Positions 44,387-53,040 of a stretch of DNA of 64,000 bases are shown one piece after another (position 1 is the stretch's first letter; each line of letters starts with the position of its first letter). The notes beneath the pieces were generated by a model. The model was not told the DNA's origin, searched no databases, and saw only the letters and a program-made list of their open reading frames with translations. The position numbers and the translations under genes are program-made. The stretch comes from JARBAU01 sp040414675 (GTDB lineage Archaea > Thermoproteota > Nitrososphaeria > Nitrososphaerales > Nitrososphaeraceae): the NCBI GenBank assembly GCA_040414675.1, contig JBEDUN010000031.1, forward strand, positions 1-64,000. The letters are read 5' to 3'.

Positions 44387-44545
44387 CTATCCTCTAATAT
44401 CCTCTTCAAAACCGGTTAAAAATCTCAGCACTTTTCCACAATAAGAACATTTACAATATTCACTAAAATCGAAGTCGTTGTACGTACGGAATGAAAAGCT
44501 ATCAGTGTGCTTACAAAAAAATCTCCTTAGCATTTCAACATTCAT
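44387..44545 (-). CDS. 52-residue zinc-binding microprotein
   Basis: ATG-started minus-strand frame. It contains Cys11-Lys-His, then YCKCSYCGKVLRFLTGFEED, giving cysteines at 11, 31, 33 and 36 with a histidine next to the first. The spacing fits one zinc site. Phe/Arg-rich N terminus. It lies between the convergent glnA and the divergent tRNA-Phe promoter region, and is too small for usual annotation. Confidence 0.55.
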   Translation of the reverse strand: MNVEMLRRFFCKHTDSFSFRTYNDFDFSEYCKCSYCGKVLRFLTGFEEDIRG

Positions 44546-44606
44546 TTAAGGTATTTATCGATCAGCTCATTTTTTACTATATCGTTTCAAGATGAATAAT
44601 TTCGAG

Positions 44607-44700
44607 TGCCGTCGGTGAGATTTGAGCTCACGACAGCTCGGTCTTCAGCTTCACCCCAAAAGTTAAGGTCGAGTGCTCTCCCAGGCTGAGCTACGACGGC
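44607..44700 (-). tRNA. tRNA-Phe(GAA) with a noncanonical intron at 30/31
   Basis: The acceptor pairs GCCGTCG with CGACGGC, with a discriminator A and a T-arm GTGAG-CTCAAAT-CTCAC. The anticodon loop CTGAAGA gives anticodon GAA, and its 3' stem CCGAG pairs with CTCG plus one G that is separated from it by 20 bases. The intron is therefore 44650-44669, between positions 30 and 31, inside the stem rather than at the usual 37/38. The flanks give bulges CG^A and AA^G and a four-pair inner helix CACT/GGTG, which supports splicing by the archaeal endonuclease. The outer helix is short (CC/GG). Confidence 0.9.
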
Positions 44701-45338
44701 AGTTGAATATCGTATCTAGATTTAGCATATATAATCTTGCCTAGTGGTAATTGAAGCAATATTGAAGGAATCTTTGATTTATGCATTACTGAATATTTTT
44801 AATGCTAAAGTCTGTATGCTCACCTTTATTGGATTATATAGTACATACTTCTAATCGAAGTTCTCGTTATTCGATCGCTTGTTATGAGGATTGGCTACGA
44901 CAGCTAAGTCTTATAGCTGGATAGTAGTGTTAATATCTAACCCTTATGCTGATAACCTGGACAGGTTGGATGACTCAATGTCTTGTTTTCGTACCATTTT
45001 TTCTCTTGTGATATGAATGTAATAAGCAATGAAAAAAGGCGTTAGAACAAAGTTATGGTTTCAATCTCAATGTTGTATGATCTCAGAAGTGCCATGACTA
45101 TCTCGAGCCACTTTTTCCAAGAGTTCCTATCTCCATAATAAAGACTGATAATCGTTAGATCGATGAATCGAATCCTGCTTGTTCGAGACGAGAAAAATAT
45201 GAATCAACTGCTGCTAATAGTTTGCTGGCTAAAGGATATTCTGTTAGATTACCTCAGACAGTGCTAAACATCTCGAATACATCACGGGAATCGAATTTTG
45301 AAAATGTAACCATCGTTGGAATATAATGTATTGTGCTA
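44701..45338. other. intergenic stretch with a possible gene remnant
   Basis: The plus strand from about 45160 to 45326 is one open frame without a start codon (reading ANSLLAKGYSVRLPQTVLNI). It may be a leftover of a gene. The rest is unremarkable. Confidence 0.35.
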
Positions 45339-46094
45339 CTACTTTAGGTATTTTTTGACCCTTCTGTGTATCTCCGTTCCATATTGTAATGCCTTCTTCT
45401 GTTTGAATGCAGACTCACTTGGAACATTTAATAGGCTTGCAACTTGCCTCAATATTTGCTTCCTAAGATAATCTTTAGAACTAAATATTTTTTCGTTGAT
45501 GGGAACGTCTCTTGAAAATGCTATAAGTTTGTTGGATAGAAAAGGCTGCCTAATCTTGACTCCAAATTCGCTCGCTACCATGTTAATCTCTTCAAGAAGC
45601 TTAAATTCGTTTAGAATTTTTTCTTCTATTAATTGCATCAGTCGAGTTTTTCCTTCGTCGTACACTCTTCTATATATATCATATCCACAAAAAAGTTCGT
45701 CACATCCATTAGCTGATAGTACAGTTTCATGGTTCGATTCTCGAGCTAATTTAGAGATATAAAAAAAAGCAATGCAATTCTCTATATGTGAAATTTTTTC
45801 ACAATTAATCTTTTTCAATACTTCTCCAAGATTCTTATGAAAGTCAATTTCTTCTAATATGCTAATTCTATGATTTAGATCGAGTCTCGAGGCCACTTGT
45901 TTAGAGAACCAAATATCATGTGATTGCGGAAATCCTATTGTCAAGAGGGTAATATCTATGCCCTTCGATTTACATATAGTTGCAAGCAATGTGCTATCTA
46001 GACCTCCTGAATAAGCTATAGCTATGGAACCTTTATCCACAATGGCTCCTTCTACCACATCCAATAGCACTTCTCTTAATCGATCGACCAGCAT
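45339..46094 (-). CDS. stand-alone asparagine synthase-type ATP pyrophosphatase
   Basis: 251 residues forming only the synthetase half of AsnB. The PP-loop is AYSGGLDSTLL (27-37), and the second signature is SANGCDELFCGYDIYRRV. VKIRQPFLSNKLIAFSRDVP and a basic C terminus follow. The N-terminal glutaminase domain of normal AsnB is absent, and no candidate glutaminase is next to it. It would have to use free ammonia, or amidate something other than aspartate. Free ammonia is abundant in an ammonia oxidizer, so direct ammonia use is plausible. Substrate unknown. Confidence 0.75.
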   Translation of the reverse strand: MLVDRLREVLLDVVEGAIVDKGSIAIAYSGGLDSTLLATICKSKGIDITLLTIGFPQSHDIWFSKQVASRLDLNHRISILEEIDFHKNLGEVLKKINCEKISHIENCIAFFYISKLARESNHETVLSANGCDELFCGYDIYRRVYDEGKTRLMQLIEEKILNEFKLLEEINMVASEFGVKIRQPFLSNKLIAFSRDVPINEKIFSSKDYLRKQILRQVASLLNVPSESAFKQKKALQYGTEIHRRVKKYLK

Positions 46095-46246
46095 TCGAAT
46101 TACATCCTTATATTTAGCTATTTCGTAATGTTGTTGAACTGGGCTAAAACCTATTTACAGGTTTGCTATAGCATGTTGAAAATGCCAAAATTTGGTCTAC
46201 TGGACATTACGTGATGGCCTGACCTAACAATGACGTTCTATGCAAA

Positions 46247-46747
46247 TTGCTAAGTAGGTTAAAAGTCGTTGAAATACTCAAATTTTGTGAACAAAAAGAG
46301 GTATTTATCTTACACCGTTATAGGTCTCTGATGACTAGGGCAGAAAATAGCATTGTAAAATTTTGTCCTTATCGATTTGGAAGAGAAGCAGAATTTTTAG
46401 TTGCAGTTTTTCTTAAAGCTAGAGGTTGGAACCTAAATTTATCTAAAGGTAGCAGAGGACCAGCTGATATAATTGCAACACGTGATCGAGCCAAATTGCT
46501 GATCCAAGTAAAATCCAGCAATCTCGTTCCTAGATTAAAAGGTTACGAAATAAAAAGGCTTATAGTATTGGCCGAGTTGGTTCGCGGATCAGCAGTAATT
46601 GCGACTCTACAACCATCTTTCACAGCACTATCTGATCCCAAAGAAAGACAATACCATGACTCGACAGATGGGATCTATCACATCGGAGATTATTCTCTTA
46701 ACTTCTACGTTCTCCCGAACTTTAACCGCTTAGCATTGCAGGTATAG
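46247..46747 (+). CDS. PD-(D/E)XK nuclease, Hjc-like
   Basis: 166 residues. After a basic N terminus, the fold of archaeal Holliday-junction resolvase Hjc and related restriction-like nucleases appears. Key segments are FGREAEFLVAVFLKARGW (acid in the first helix), GSRGPADIIATRD (the PD aspartate, Asp74) and KLLIQVKSSN (the ExK position, here Gln87 and Lys89). The Gln for Glu change occurs in some members. It is a distant relative and could process junctions, damaged DNA or RNA-linked ends. Expressed alone, upstream of cdvB. Confidence 0.65.
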   Translation: MLSRLKVVEILKFCEQKEVFILHRYRSLMTRAENSIVKFCPYRFGREAEFLVAVFLKARGWNLNLSKGSRGPADIIATRDRAKLLIQVKSSNLVPRLKGYEIKRLIVLAELVRGSAVIATLQPSFTALSDPKERQYHDSTDGIYHIGDYSLNFYVLPNFNRLALQV

Positions 46748-47182
46748 ATCCGTGGTCATCTTCATATTCGTAAGGGATTTATATTCACCTATTTAAATGT
46801 GCAAATACTAGTCACGATCGCGTATTGTTTGAGCTATCCGATTTAATTCTCAAGACAGCAATTCACTCAAATCAATTTGTTGGAATTGCTTCAGTTCAAA
46901 TCGAACTTTACAAGTATATATTTACAGTAATAACAATGTATTATTCTTAAAACTCTCGTAGATGCAAGCATAAATCTGCTCTATTTGTAGATATGCCTCA
47001 ATCTATCCAAGATGCATTGGCCCATACTTGAAGTGAATATCTTACTTTTTCCTGCGAAACATACTAATCTTATAAAGACATGATTTTTCTTTGCCAACCA
47101 CTGTGTTAGTAGCTTAGCTTTAACATAGCTGCTTGTACATTCGACTTAACAATGGCTTTTAATCTAATTTGGAGTAGAAGAA
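46748..47182. other. promoter-bearing intergenic region before cdvB
   Basis: AT-rich. A TTTTAATC sequence near 47157 is at the right distance for a leaderless cdvB message. No gene seen. Confidence 0.4.
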
Positions 47183-47809
47183 ATGGTAATGGAACAGCAT
47201 CGACAGCATATAAAGAGTGATCTTACGGACGCGACGCTTGTAGTAAGTAATCAACTCACAAAACTGAAGATGCTCAACAAGAGGATTTCCTTACTCGACA
47301 AAGATTTTCGATACAAAATATCTCATAATCTCAGAAATGGAAATAATTCTCGAGCAAGGGTTTTGGCAAATGAACTTTCAAATATTCATCATGTTGGTCG
47401 TATATCGAGGAATATGTGTCTTGCATTAGAGGTCATAGTACTTCGATTCAGCACGATTAATGAATTTGCAAGAATTTTAGAAACAATTAGCCCAACTATT
47501 GAAACCATCAAAGATATTCAGAACGACATCTGGAATGTGGTTCCTGCTGCAAATGGACTCTTTAGTGAAATGACTTCGGTTACATCAGAGGTGCTCCTTG
47601 ATTCGAAAGTCAAGACGAGCCCCAATATTATCAGTACAAATATCGATGGGGACGCTCTTTCGATACTTCAAGATGCTGAAAGTCTCTTGGAAGATGAAGC
47701 AAAGGCCAGGCTGCCTGAAGCACCAAACACCATACCTAACTCCAGATCGAAAGCCATAGATATTCATGAGCAAGTGTTAGATGGAAGTAGAGTTCTTGTA
47801 GAGAGCTGA
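47183..47809 (+). CDS. cdvB: CdvB/ESCRT-III (Snf7-like) protein
   Basis: 208 residues. A basic helical core (about 8-150) has LTKLKMLNKRISLLDKDFRY and RARVLANELSNIHHVGRISR, which match the helix 1-2 hairpin of ESCRT-III. An acidic linker follows, and the last 40 residues are flexible. CdvB polymers drive membrane scission in cell division together with CdvA and the CdvC ATPase. Thaumarchaea carry several CdvB paralogues, and the absence of a clear wing domain at the end suggests a short paralogue. Neither cdvA nor cdvC is adjacent. Confidence 0.7.
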   Translation: MVMEQHRQHIKSDLTDATLVVSNQLTKLKMLNKRISLLDKDFRYKISHNLRNGNNSRARVLANELSNIHHVGRISRNMCLALEVIVLRFSTINEFARILETISPTIETIKDIQNDIWNVVPAANGLFSEMTSVTSEVLLDSKVKTSPNIISTNIDGDALSILQDAESLLEDEAKARLPEAPNTIPNSRSKAIDIHEQVLDGSRVLVES

Positions 47810-47907
47810 CCTACATGACCTAAATCTTATTTCATACTATTTGCTACATCTTTAGTGAAAAAATATTTACAAAGGAGTTTTAATCATCTAAGCCGAATAA
47901 CGGTGCA

Positions 47908-50055
47908 ATGGAACAGTTGAGCCATGAAATTTCGTTTCAAACTGAATCTAGGCGTGGAGGAGTATTAGAATCAGCTTCTAGACGAGTTAGAATGATATTT
48001 TCCGTGATGGCGAGCCCTAATAGGATTGACATACTCAGAATATTGAATTCTAAAGGACCGCTTACATATTCCGAATTGAAATCGCTTGCTGGGTTTAAAT
48101 CTAAAAAAGAATCAGGCAAATTTGCTTATCATTTGAGAAAACTCTTAAGACAGTCTTTGGTCGCTCTCAATAAATCTGAGCGCAGATATACTATTACTAA
48201 TTTGGGTAAACTAGTTTTGAGTCTTGCTAGACAGATTGAAGAAAGATCGATAGTTGAAAGTGGCAAAATGTATGTTCGAACTTCCAAACATTCCATTGAA
48301 GAATTCGATGCTCACAAAATAGTGCAGTCTTTAGTAAGGGAAGCTAATATGCCACTTGAACAAGCCCATAAAATTACAGAAGAAGTTGAGAACAAGGTCT
48401 ATAAATTTCAAACAGCATATCTAACTTCTTCACTAATCAGAGAAACTGTAAATTCGGTTCTTATAGAACATGGTTACGAAGACTATAGAAATAAGTTAGC
48501 TAGGATAGGCATGCCAACGTCGGATATAGTAGAACTGTTATGTAGCGCTGACAAACTCAACAATGGATTAGATAGCATATTTTCAAATGTATCAAAGTCT
48601 TTATTCTCAGAACATCTTCTTAATAACATACTTCCAAAGGACATAGCAGATATGCATTTAGCAGGCGAACTAAATATATCACATAGCGGTATTTGGGGAT
48701 TGATGCCAGATACTATATTCTTGAATTTTAATGACGTTTGTGAAAATGGCCTCAATCCTAAAGGTAGATATTTAAATGTTTCAAGATTTACTAACATTCA
48801 TAAGCCTGAATCTCTTGCATCAGCACTTTCGATCCTCATTTCACTTTTGAGCAGAGAATCTACCTCCGAAATAGTATTGGAAGGAGTACCTAGTAAGATA
48901 CTAGACACAGTAGATGGGTCAGATAATATTGCATCGATGTTCTCTAGAATCTTAATAGATACCTCATCGGTACCTACCTACTCCGATTCAGGGTTACCCC
49001 TCACAACAATAACATTGCCTATAGAAGAACTGGATGATAAAAGTATAGATGATCTTTTGATCGGGTATTCAAGTTACGTTAATTGTACACCCATACCTAG
49101 AATAGGCCTGGAAATAATACATAATAATAGAAGTAATAAATTCAGTATTCATTCAGAAAAGATTTCATCTATCGTAAGACTTGGGGGCATTCTGTCTATA
49201 TCTAAAGACGGCACAAGGGCGAACAATGGTGCCAGAAAATCGATAGGAGGTAAGAATTCGAATACCGTCATAACATTGCAATCCCTTTCGGTTAACCTTC
49301 CAAGAATCGCATATCAATCGAACAAGGATGAGACCTATTTTCGTGCGAGGCTTGCTATGTTGATGAAGCCCGCCTTAATGGCGTTATCAATTAGGAAAAA
49401 GATCATTACGGATTTGATCCTCAAAGGAATGCTACCAATAGTTACAAGTAGCGCTAGATTTATGGAAGTAGGAGTTACGAATGCATTAGTCAACTTGGCT
49501 GGCGCTCGAGAAGCTATTTATGATATTTTGGGACATGATGCCACCAACAACGGTTTAGAAATACTGCACAAAGTAATTAAAACTGCAGTCGATGTGGCTA
49601 TTGATCAAGGCAAACAACTAGGCGAGGATATGGTAGGTGTTGCGATGATCACCGATCAAGGTGCTTCTAGATTCGCGAGTATCGATTCTGAAAAATATGG
49701 CCGAAGCCTACTGCTAGCTCCTAACAAGGGTTATGATATGTACTCACAAGGAATGCTATTAACTGCAACTCAAATTTTGAATAATAACGACATGAATCAT
49801 ACTATCGATGAATTTAATTCTGTAGATAGACTACTCAATGGGGGATTATCAGTCGATATAGATTTTAGCTGTAGCGATTCACTTACTGACATCAAAAAAG
49901 TACTGGAAATTACGACAGAACTGAATTGTATGCGTCCAAGGCAAAGGATTACAATATGTAATTCCTGTGGCAAAAAAACCGTTACAAATAACGGAGCGAA
50001 TTGCTCATTTTGCAATTCTCCATCGATATTTCAGACTCAACCTGTATCTCTTTAG
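47908..50055 (+). CDS. winged-helix/ATP-cone/NrdD-like fusion without glycyl-radical segment
   Basis: 715 residues in three parts. Residues 22-115 are an ArsR-like winged helix (FSVMASPNRIDILRIL, TYSELKSLAGFK, GKFAYHLRKLLRQSLV). Residues 122-206 are an ATP-cone (VRTSKHSIEEFDAHKIVQSL, IRETVNSVLIEHGYEDYRNK). The remainder resembles the class III reductase NrdD (LPKDIADMHLAGELNISHSG, RFMEVGVTNALVNLAGARE) and ends in a zinc site, Cys684, 687, 699 and 702. In NrdD the glycyl-radical motif follows that site; here the protein stops 13 residues after it. No activase gene is nearby. It is therefore probably a nucleotide-sensing DNA-binding protein rather than an enzyme. Confidence 0.7.
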   Translation: MEQLSHEISFQTESRRGGVLESASRRVRMIFSVMASPNRIDILRILNSKGPLTYSELKSLAGFKSKKESGKFAYHLRKLLRQSLVALNKSERRYTITNLGKLVLSLARQIEERSIVESGKMYVRTSKHSIEEFDAHKIVQSLVREANMPLEQAHKITEEVENKVYKFQTAYLTSSLIRETVNSVLIEHGYEDYRNKLARIGMPTSDIVELLCSADKLNNGLDSIFSNVSKSLFSEHLLNNILPKDIADMHLAGELNISHSGIWGLMPDTIFLNFNDVCENGLNPKGRYLNVSRFTNIHKPESLASALSILISLLSRESTSEIVLEGVPSKILDTVDGSDNIASMFSRILIDTSSVPTYSDSGLPLTTITLPIEELDDKSIDDLLIGYSSYVNCTPIPRIGLEIIHNNRSNKFSIHSEKISSIVRLGGILSISKDGTRANNGARKSIGGKNSNTVITLQSLSVNLPRIAYQSNKDETYFRARLAMLMKPALMALSIRKKIITDLILKGMLPIVTSSARFMEVGVTNALVNLAGAREAIYDILGHDATNNGLEILHKVIKTAVDVAIDQGKQLGEDMVGVAMITDQGASRFASIDSEKYGRSLLLAPNKGYDMYSQGMLLTATQILNNNDMNHTIDEFNSVDRLLNGGLSVDIDFSCSDSLTDIKKVLEITTELNCMRPRQRITICNSCGKKTVTNNGANCSFCNSPSIFQTQPVSL

Positions 50056-50150
50056 AATAAAGATAATAATGCGATTTAGAAGGATAATCTAATTGCCAAC
50101 GACAAACCGCAATTGTGATACTAAACCCCACACTTCTGTTAATGATGAAT

Positions 50151-50885
50151 TCATTGTTCACTGTCCCAGAGGGTGGATTGTCCACCAAAACTTGAATCTT
50201 CGCTCACTACATGATCAAGGATTTCTCTAATTCTAACAGCGCGAGCTGTTCCAAGACCGGGGATTCTCGCAAGATCTGCAATACTGGCATTAAGCGCTCT
50301 AGTTGGTGTTTTGAATCGTTGAAGCATTCTAATTGCTAATTTGTCTCCTATACCTGGTATCGAAGACAAAATCGAAAGCTGCTGATGGTATGCTGGCTTA
50401 TTCTTTCTTATTTTCCTCAAAAGCGGGCCAGAATCATCTTCGTGCTTTAGCGCAATCTTTGCCATGTGGATTATTATTTGTGTTGTATACTCTGCCGTAG
50501 TTGTATTGATTATTGGAATCCTAAAATTTAGCGCTATTCTTGTTAGTGTTTGATAGGCTAGAGGCAGGCGTTCAACTAGATTTTTCAAATGCTGTTCATT
50601 CGTGATTCCATCTGGGATAAGCGCAAGATCCATCATATTGCCCTCGATGATAAGTACTGGCTTTGAATAATATTGGTTTAAATCAGAACACTGTAAAAAT
50701 AATCTACCATCATATATAGAACAGATCAAGTCAGTAATAGTCTTTCTTTCGATTGCAGTCGAACTTGAAGTTATATAATCGCCTATTTTCAGTTGAGCAA
50801 AATCAACCCTAACCCCTGCTTCAAGGAGAAGTGTAGGTATTTGGCTATTTCGCTCCCTCTCATCAACAACAATCCTGATCAACAA
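50151..50885 (-). CDS. xpf: XPF/ERCC4-family structure-specific endonuclease
   Basis: 244 residues, the short crenarchaeal-type XPF without a helicase domain. The nuclease domain shows VVDERERNS, KIGDYITSSSTAIERKTITD (the ERKxxxD core with Asp52). Two HhH motifs follow: LSSIPGIGDKLAIRMLQRF and LARIPGLGTARAVRIREIL. It cuts flaps and branched DNA in repair, usually with PCNA. The extreme C terminus (GGQSTLWDSEQ) may be a short PCNA-contacting tail, though it is not a clear PIP box. Confidence 0.9.
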   Translation of the reverse strand: MLIRIVVDERERNSQIPTLLLEAGVRVDFAQLKIGDYITSSSTAIERKTITDLICSIYDGRLFLQCSDLNQYYSKPVLIIEGNMMDLALIPDGITNEQHLKNLVERLPLAYQTLTRIALNFRIPIINTTTAEYTTQIIIHMAKIALKHEDDSGPLLRKIRKNKPAYHQQLSILSSIPGIGDKLAIRMLQRFKTPTRALNASIADLARIPGLGTARAVRIREILDHVVSEDSSFGGQSTLWDSEQ

Positions 50886-50988
50886 ATTAATTTAATGATC
50901 AAGCATTGAGTTTCGTTGCTTAAGTGACTCTAAGTGGAGTCAAGTTAGGAGATTTTTCATGAACATCTTATTCCTGGTAGATATGTAG

Positions 50989-51387
50989 TTATTCATTTTG
51001 AGTTTTCAAATTAGATGCGGAGTTACCCATATTACCTTGAGCTCCTGCAATCATTTGATTTATCTTTGCCTCCACTTCTTTCAGATTATCTTTGACCCTA
51101 GTTTCTTGTTTCGTCAACACCATTAATCTTGTGTTTGATAACTCTTTCTTTTCTTCGAGCTCCTTCGATACTGACTCCTTATCTGCTCTAATGAGCAGAG
51201 GCCCGGCAGTTTTGTAAACAGCATCTTCTGGACTTATTTTTTTTAACTCGTCTAATGCCCTCCCAACTTCCACAGTCTCTATTTCGACCTGTTGCTTTTG
51301 CATCATTATTGCTTGTAGATTTTGTTGAAGCTGTTGTAAGCGAGACACTTGTTCTCTTAGCCATGGTGGGAGTTCTTGTTCACTCAT
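50989..51387 (-). CDS. pfdB: prefoldin subunit beta
   Basis: 132 residues. Two long coiled-coil arms (QVSRLQQLQQNLQAIMMQKQ and VKDNLKEVEAKINQMIAGAQ) flank one beta hairpin (DAVYKTAGPLLIRADKESVS), the arrangement of the beta subunit. It assembles with the alpha subunit encoded at 25462-25956. It lies downstream of the exosome/L37Ae/Pcc1 genes, its usual archaeal neighbourhood, but separated by 358 bases. Confidence 0.9.
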   Translation of the reverse strand: MSEQELPPWLREQVSRLQQLQQNLQAIMMQKQQVEIETVEVGRALDELKKISPEDAVYKTAGPLLIRADKESVSKELEEKKELSNTRLMVLTKQETRVKDNLKEVEAKINQMIAGAQGNMGNSASNLKTQNE

Positions 51388-51745
51388 ATTATTAGGATAT
51401 AAATGGTATTATAAATATCAAATGTGCAAATGTGCAAAGGACCAAACATTGAGAACAACAGCTCGTAGGCTTCAAATTCCTAGTATAAAGCGATAGAGTT
51501 TACAGAGGACTAGTATGAAATAGATATATGGTAGCTAGAAACGTTCGAGTTAACATGTATTCAAGCAACACAACAAGTATCAAAACGAACTTTTTAAAGC
51601 TTTTCTAGTTCTCTATGAAATTAAGAAAATCTGTTTTGACTCTTAATTCTGGATAAAGTGTAACCTTAATGCTTTATGCTGGCATCCCAGAAATCAAGTT
51701 CTCTGATTGCTGTGAGTATAAAAAAACTTCCCTACTTAAAGATGC
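51388..51745. other. intergenic region between pcc1 and pfdB
   Basis: AT-rich; probably holds the pfdB promoter. Nothing else recognised. Confidence 0.4.
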
Positions 51746-52051
51746 CTATATCGTCTCTAAAATTGATAAATGTGCCATATTAATTAATCTAAGGTCCGTG
51801 TTAATACTAGCTCTAAAATCCTTGATATCGTGACTGCCAATTTGAACTATCAATCTTGAATGCGCTGTACCATTATTGTCCAAGATTTTAGACATGACTC
51901 TAGCGTCTGCGTTCAATGACGAACATAGTGATGTTGAAATGTCCCGTGCTTTAGGACATGAATAGTCGAAAGAAAAGACTATTGTGGCCCTACAGTTACT
52001 GTGAGCTGATTTCATACGCTCCAGAAGCAATTTTGTAATTACATTTTTCAC
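51746..52051 (-). CDS. KEOPS subunit Pcc1-like protein
   Basis: 101 residues with the Pcc1 pattern: a first strand (RATIVFSFDYSCPKARDIST), HSRLIVQIGSHDI and a final helix beginning DFRASINTDLRLI. Pcc1 dimerizes the KEOPS complex that makes t6A in tRNA. In archaea it commonly follows the exosome and L37Ae genes, as here. The long form overlaps the L37Ae gene by 56 bases; Met13 (52015) would cut the overlap to 20 bases. Confidence 0.6.
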   Translation of the reverse strand: MKNVITKLLLERMKSAHSNCRATIVFSFDYSCPKARDISTSLCSSLNADARVMSKILDNNGTAHSRLIVQIGSHDIKDFRASINTDLRLINMAHLSILETI

Positions 52052-52223
52052 AATGCCATATGCCTAATGCAATTCGACGTATTTTTAATGAGCCACATGA
52101 AGGGCAACGTCTTTTCTGCTTTAATGTCTTGTATGCCATGCCATATCTTTTTCTCACTGTAGCACCAAACTTGATTCCTAGTCCCTTTAGCGAGCTGGAT
52201 CGATGTTTTTTTCTACTCACCAA
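51996..52223 (-). CDS. rpl37ae: ribosomal protein eL43 (L37Ae)
   Basis: 75 residues, with GLGIKFGATVRKRYGMAYKT and a C4 zinc ribbon CPSCG...WHCEKCNYKIASGAYE. This is eL43 of the large subunit. It overlaps rrp42 by 11 bases and pcc1 at its other end, within the exosome operon. Confidence 0.95.
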   Translation of the reverse strand: MVSRKKHRSSSLKGLGIKFGATVRKRYGMAYKTLKQKRRCPSCGSLKIRRIALGIWHCEKCNYKIASGAYEISSQ

Positions 52224-53040
52224 TTCTTGCCAACTCCTTGATCTTGCCTCTTACTTCCTGTCCTTTTAATCTGGCCAATTCCGAGATGCTCTTTATTTGT
52301 TCTCTAGTGAATGCCCCCGTAGCACCCTTCTGAACGGCAGTGTAGTGACTATCTGAATTAGTAGTAATGGTAATTCTTGCATCCATACATGCCTCTTCCT
52401 CAGCAGTGGGATCGAGAATGATCGAATCGCCAATTCTAGCCCCAGTAATTGATACCGGTATCGTTGTCACAGGAGCTGGTTTTATAGCACCAGTATCGAT
52501 TACCCTGTTATCTTGAATTTCGAAGACCGGGAGTTTGCAACTCATTAAAGCTGAAACTACTGCGTAGGAAGTGCAGTCGAACAAATTGCCATCAGTGTTT
52601 GTTATACTACAATCAACGAATATTGTGTAAACAATTTCTCCTGGAATCAGAGCTAACTGGTCAAGATCAACCATTTCAGACTCTCTGACTCCTCTATCGA
52701 CCACCCGAGCCAATTCTATTGTTTCTTCATCAGGTGGACCTGGCTCTATAAAGGGTGAAGCAGTAGGAAGTACTTCTGCAGAAACAATCAAGGCTCCTTT
52801 GTTCTCTAAACCTTCAAATGGCTCGCCGGTTTCGACTTTAACTCCTGCAATAACCTCGGAATTGCCTAGGTTAACTCTGGCAGACCCATTTGCCTTCTTT
52901 ATAATACCTAGATCGATATTTAATGGCCTTAATTCATCTAAATTTCTGCCATCTAATCTCTTGCCTTTCGAAATGGCCTCCCACATCTGTTGTTTACGTA
53001 GATGTTCTACAATTAGCGTAGACCGCCTTGAAGAGCTCAT
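52213..53040 (-). CDS. rrp42: exosome ring subunit Rrp42
   Basis: 275 residues of the RNase PH fold: GKRLDGRNLDELRPLNIDLG, GSARVNLGNSEVIAGVKVET and FVDCSITNTDGNLFDCTSYA. In the archaeal exosome Rrp42 is the inactive partner that alternates with Rrp41 in the hexameric ring. It overlaps both rrp41 (4 bases) and the L37Ae gene, so the operon is translationally coupled. Confidence 0.95.
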   Translation of the reverse strand: MSSSRRSTLIVEHLRKQQMWEAISKGKRLDGRNLDELRPLNIDLGIIKKANGSARVNLGNSEVIAGVKVETGEPFEGLENKGALIVSAEVLPTASPFIEPGPPDEETIELARVVDRGVRESEMVDLDQLALIPGEIVYTIFVDCSITNTDGNLFDCTSYAVVSALMSCKLPVFEIQDNRVIDTGAIKPAPVTTIPVSITGARIGDSIILDPTAEEEACMDARITITTNSDSHYTAVQKGATGAFTREQIKSISELARLKGQEVRGKIKELARIGE

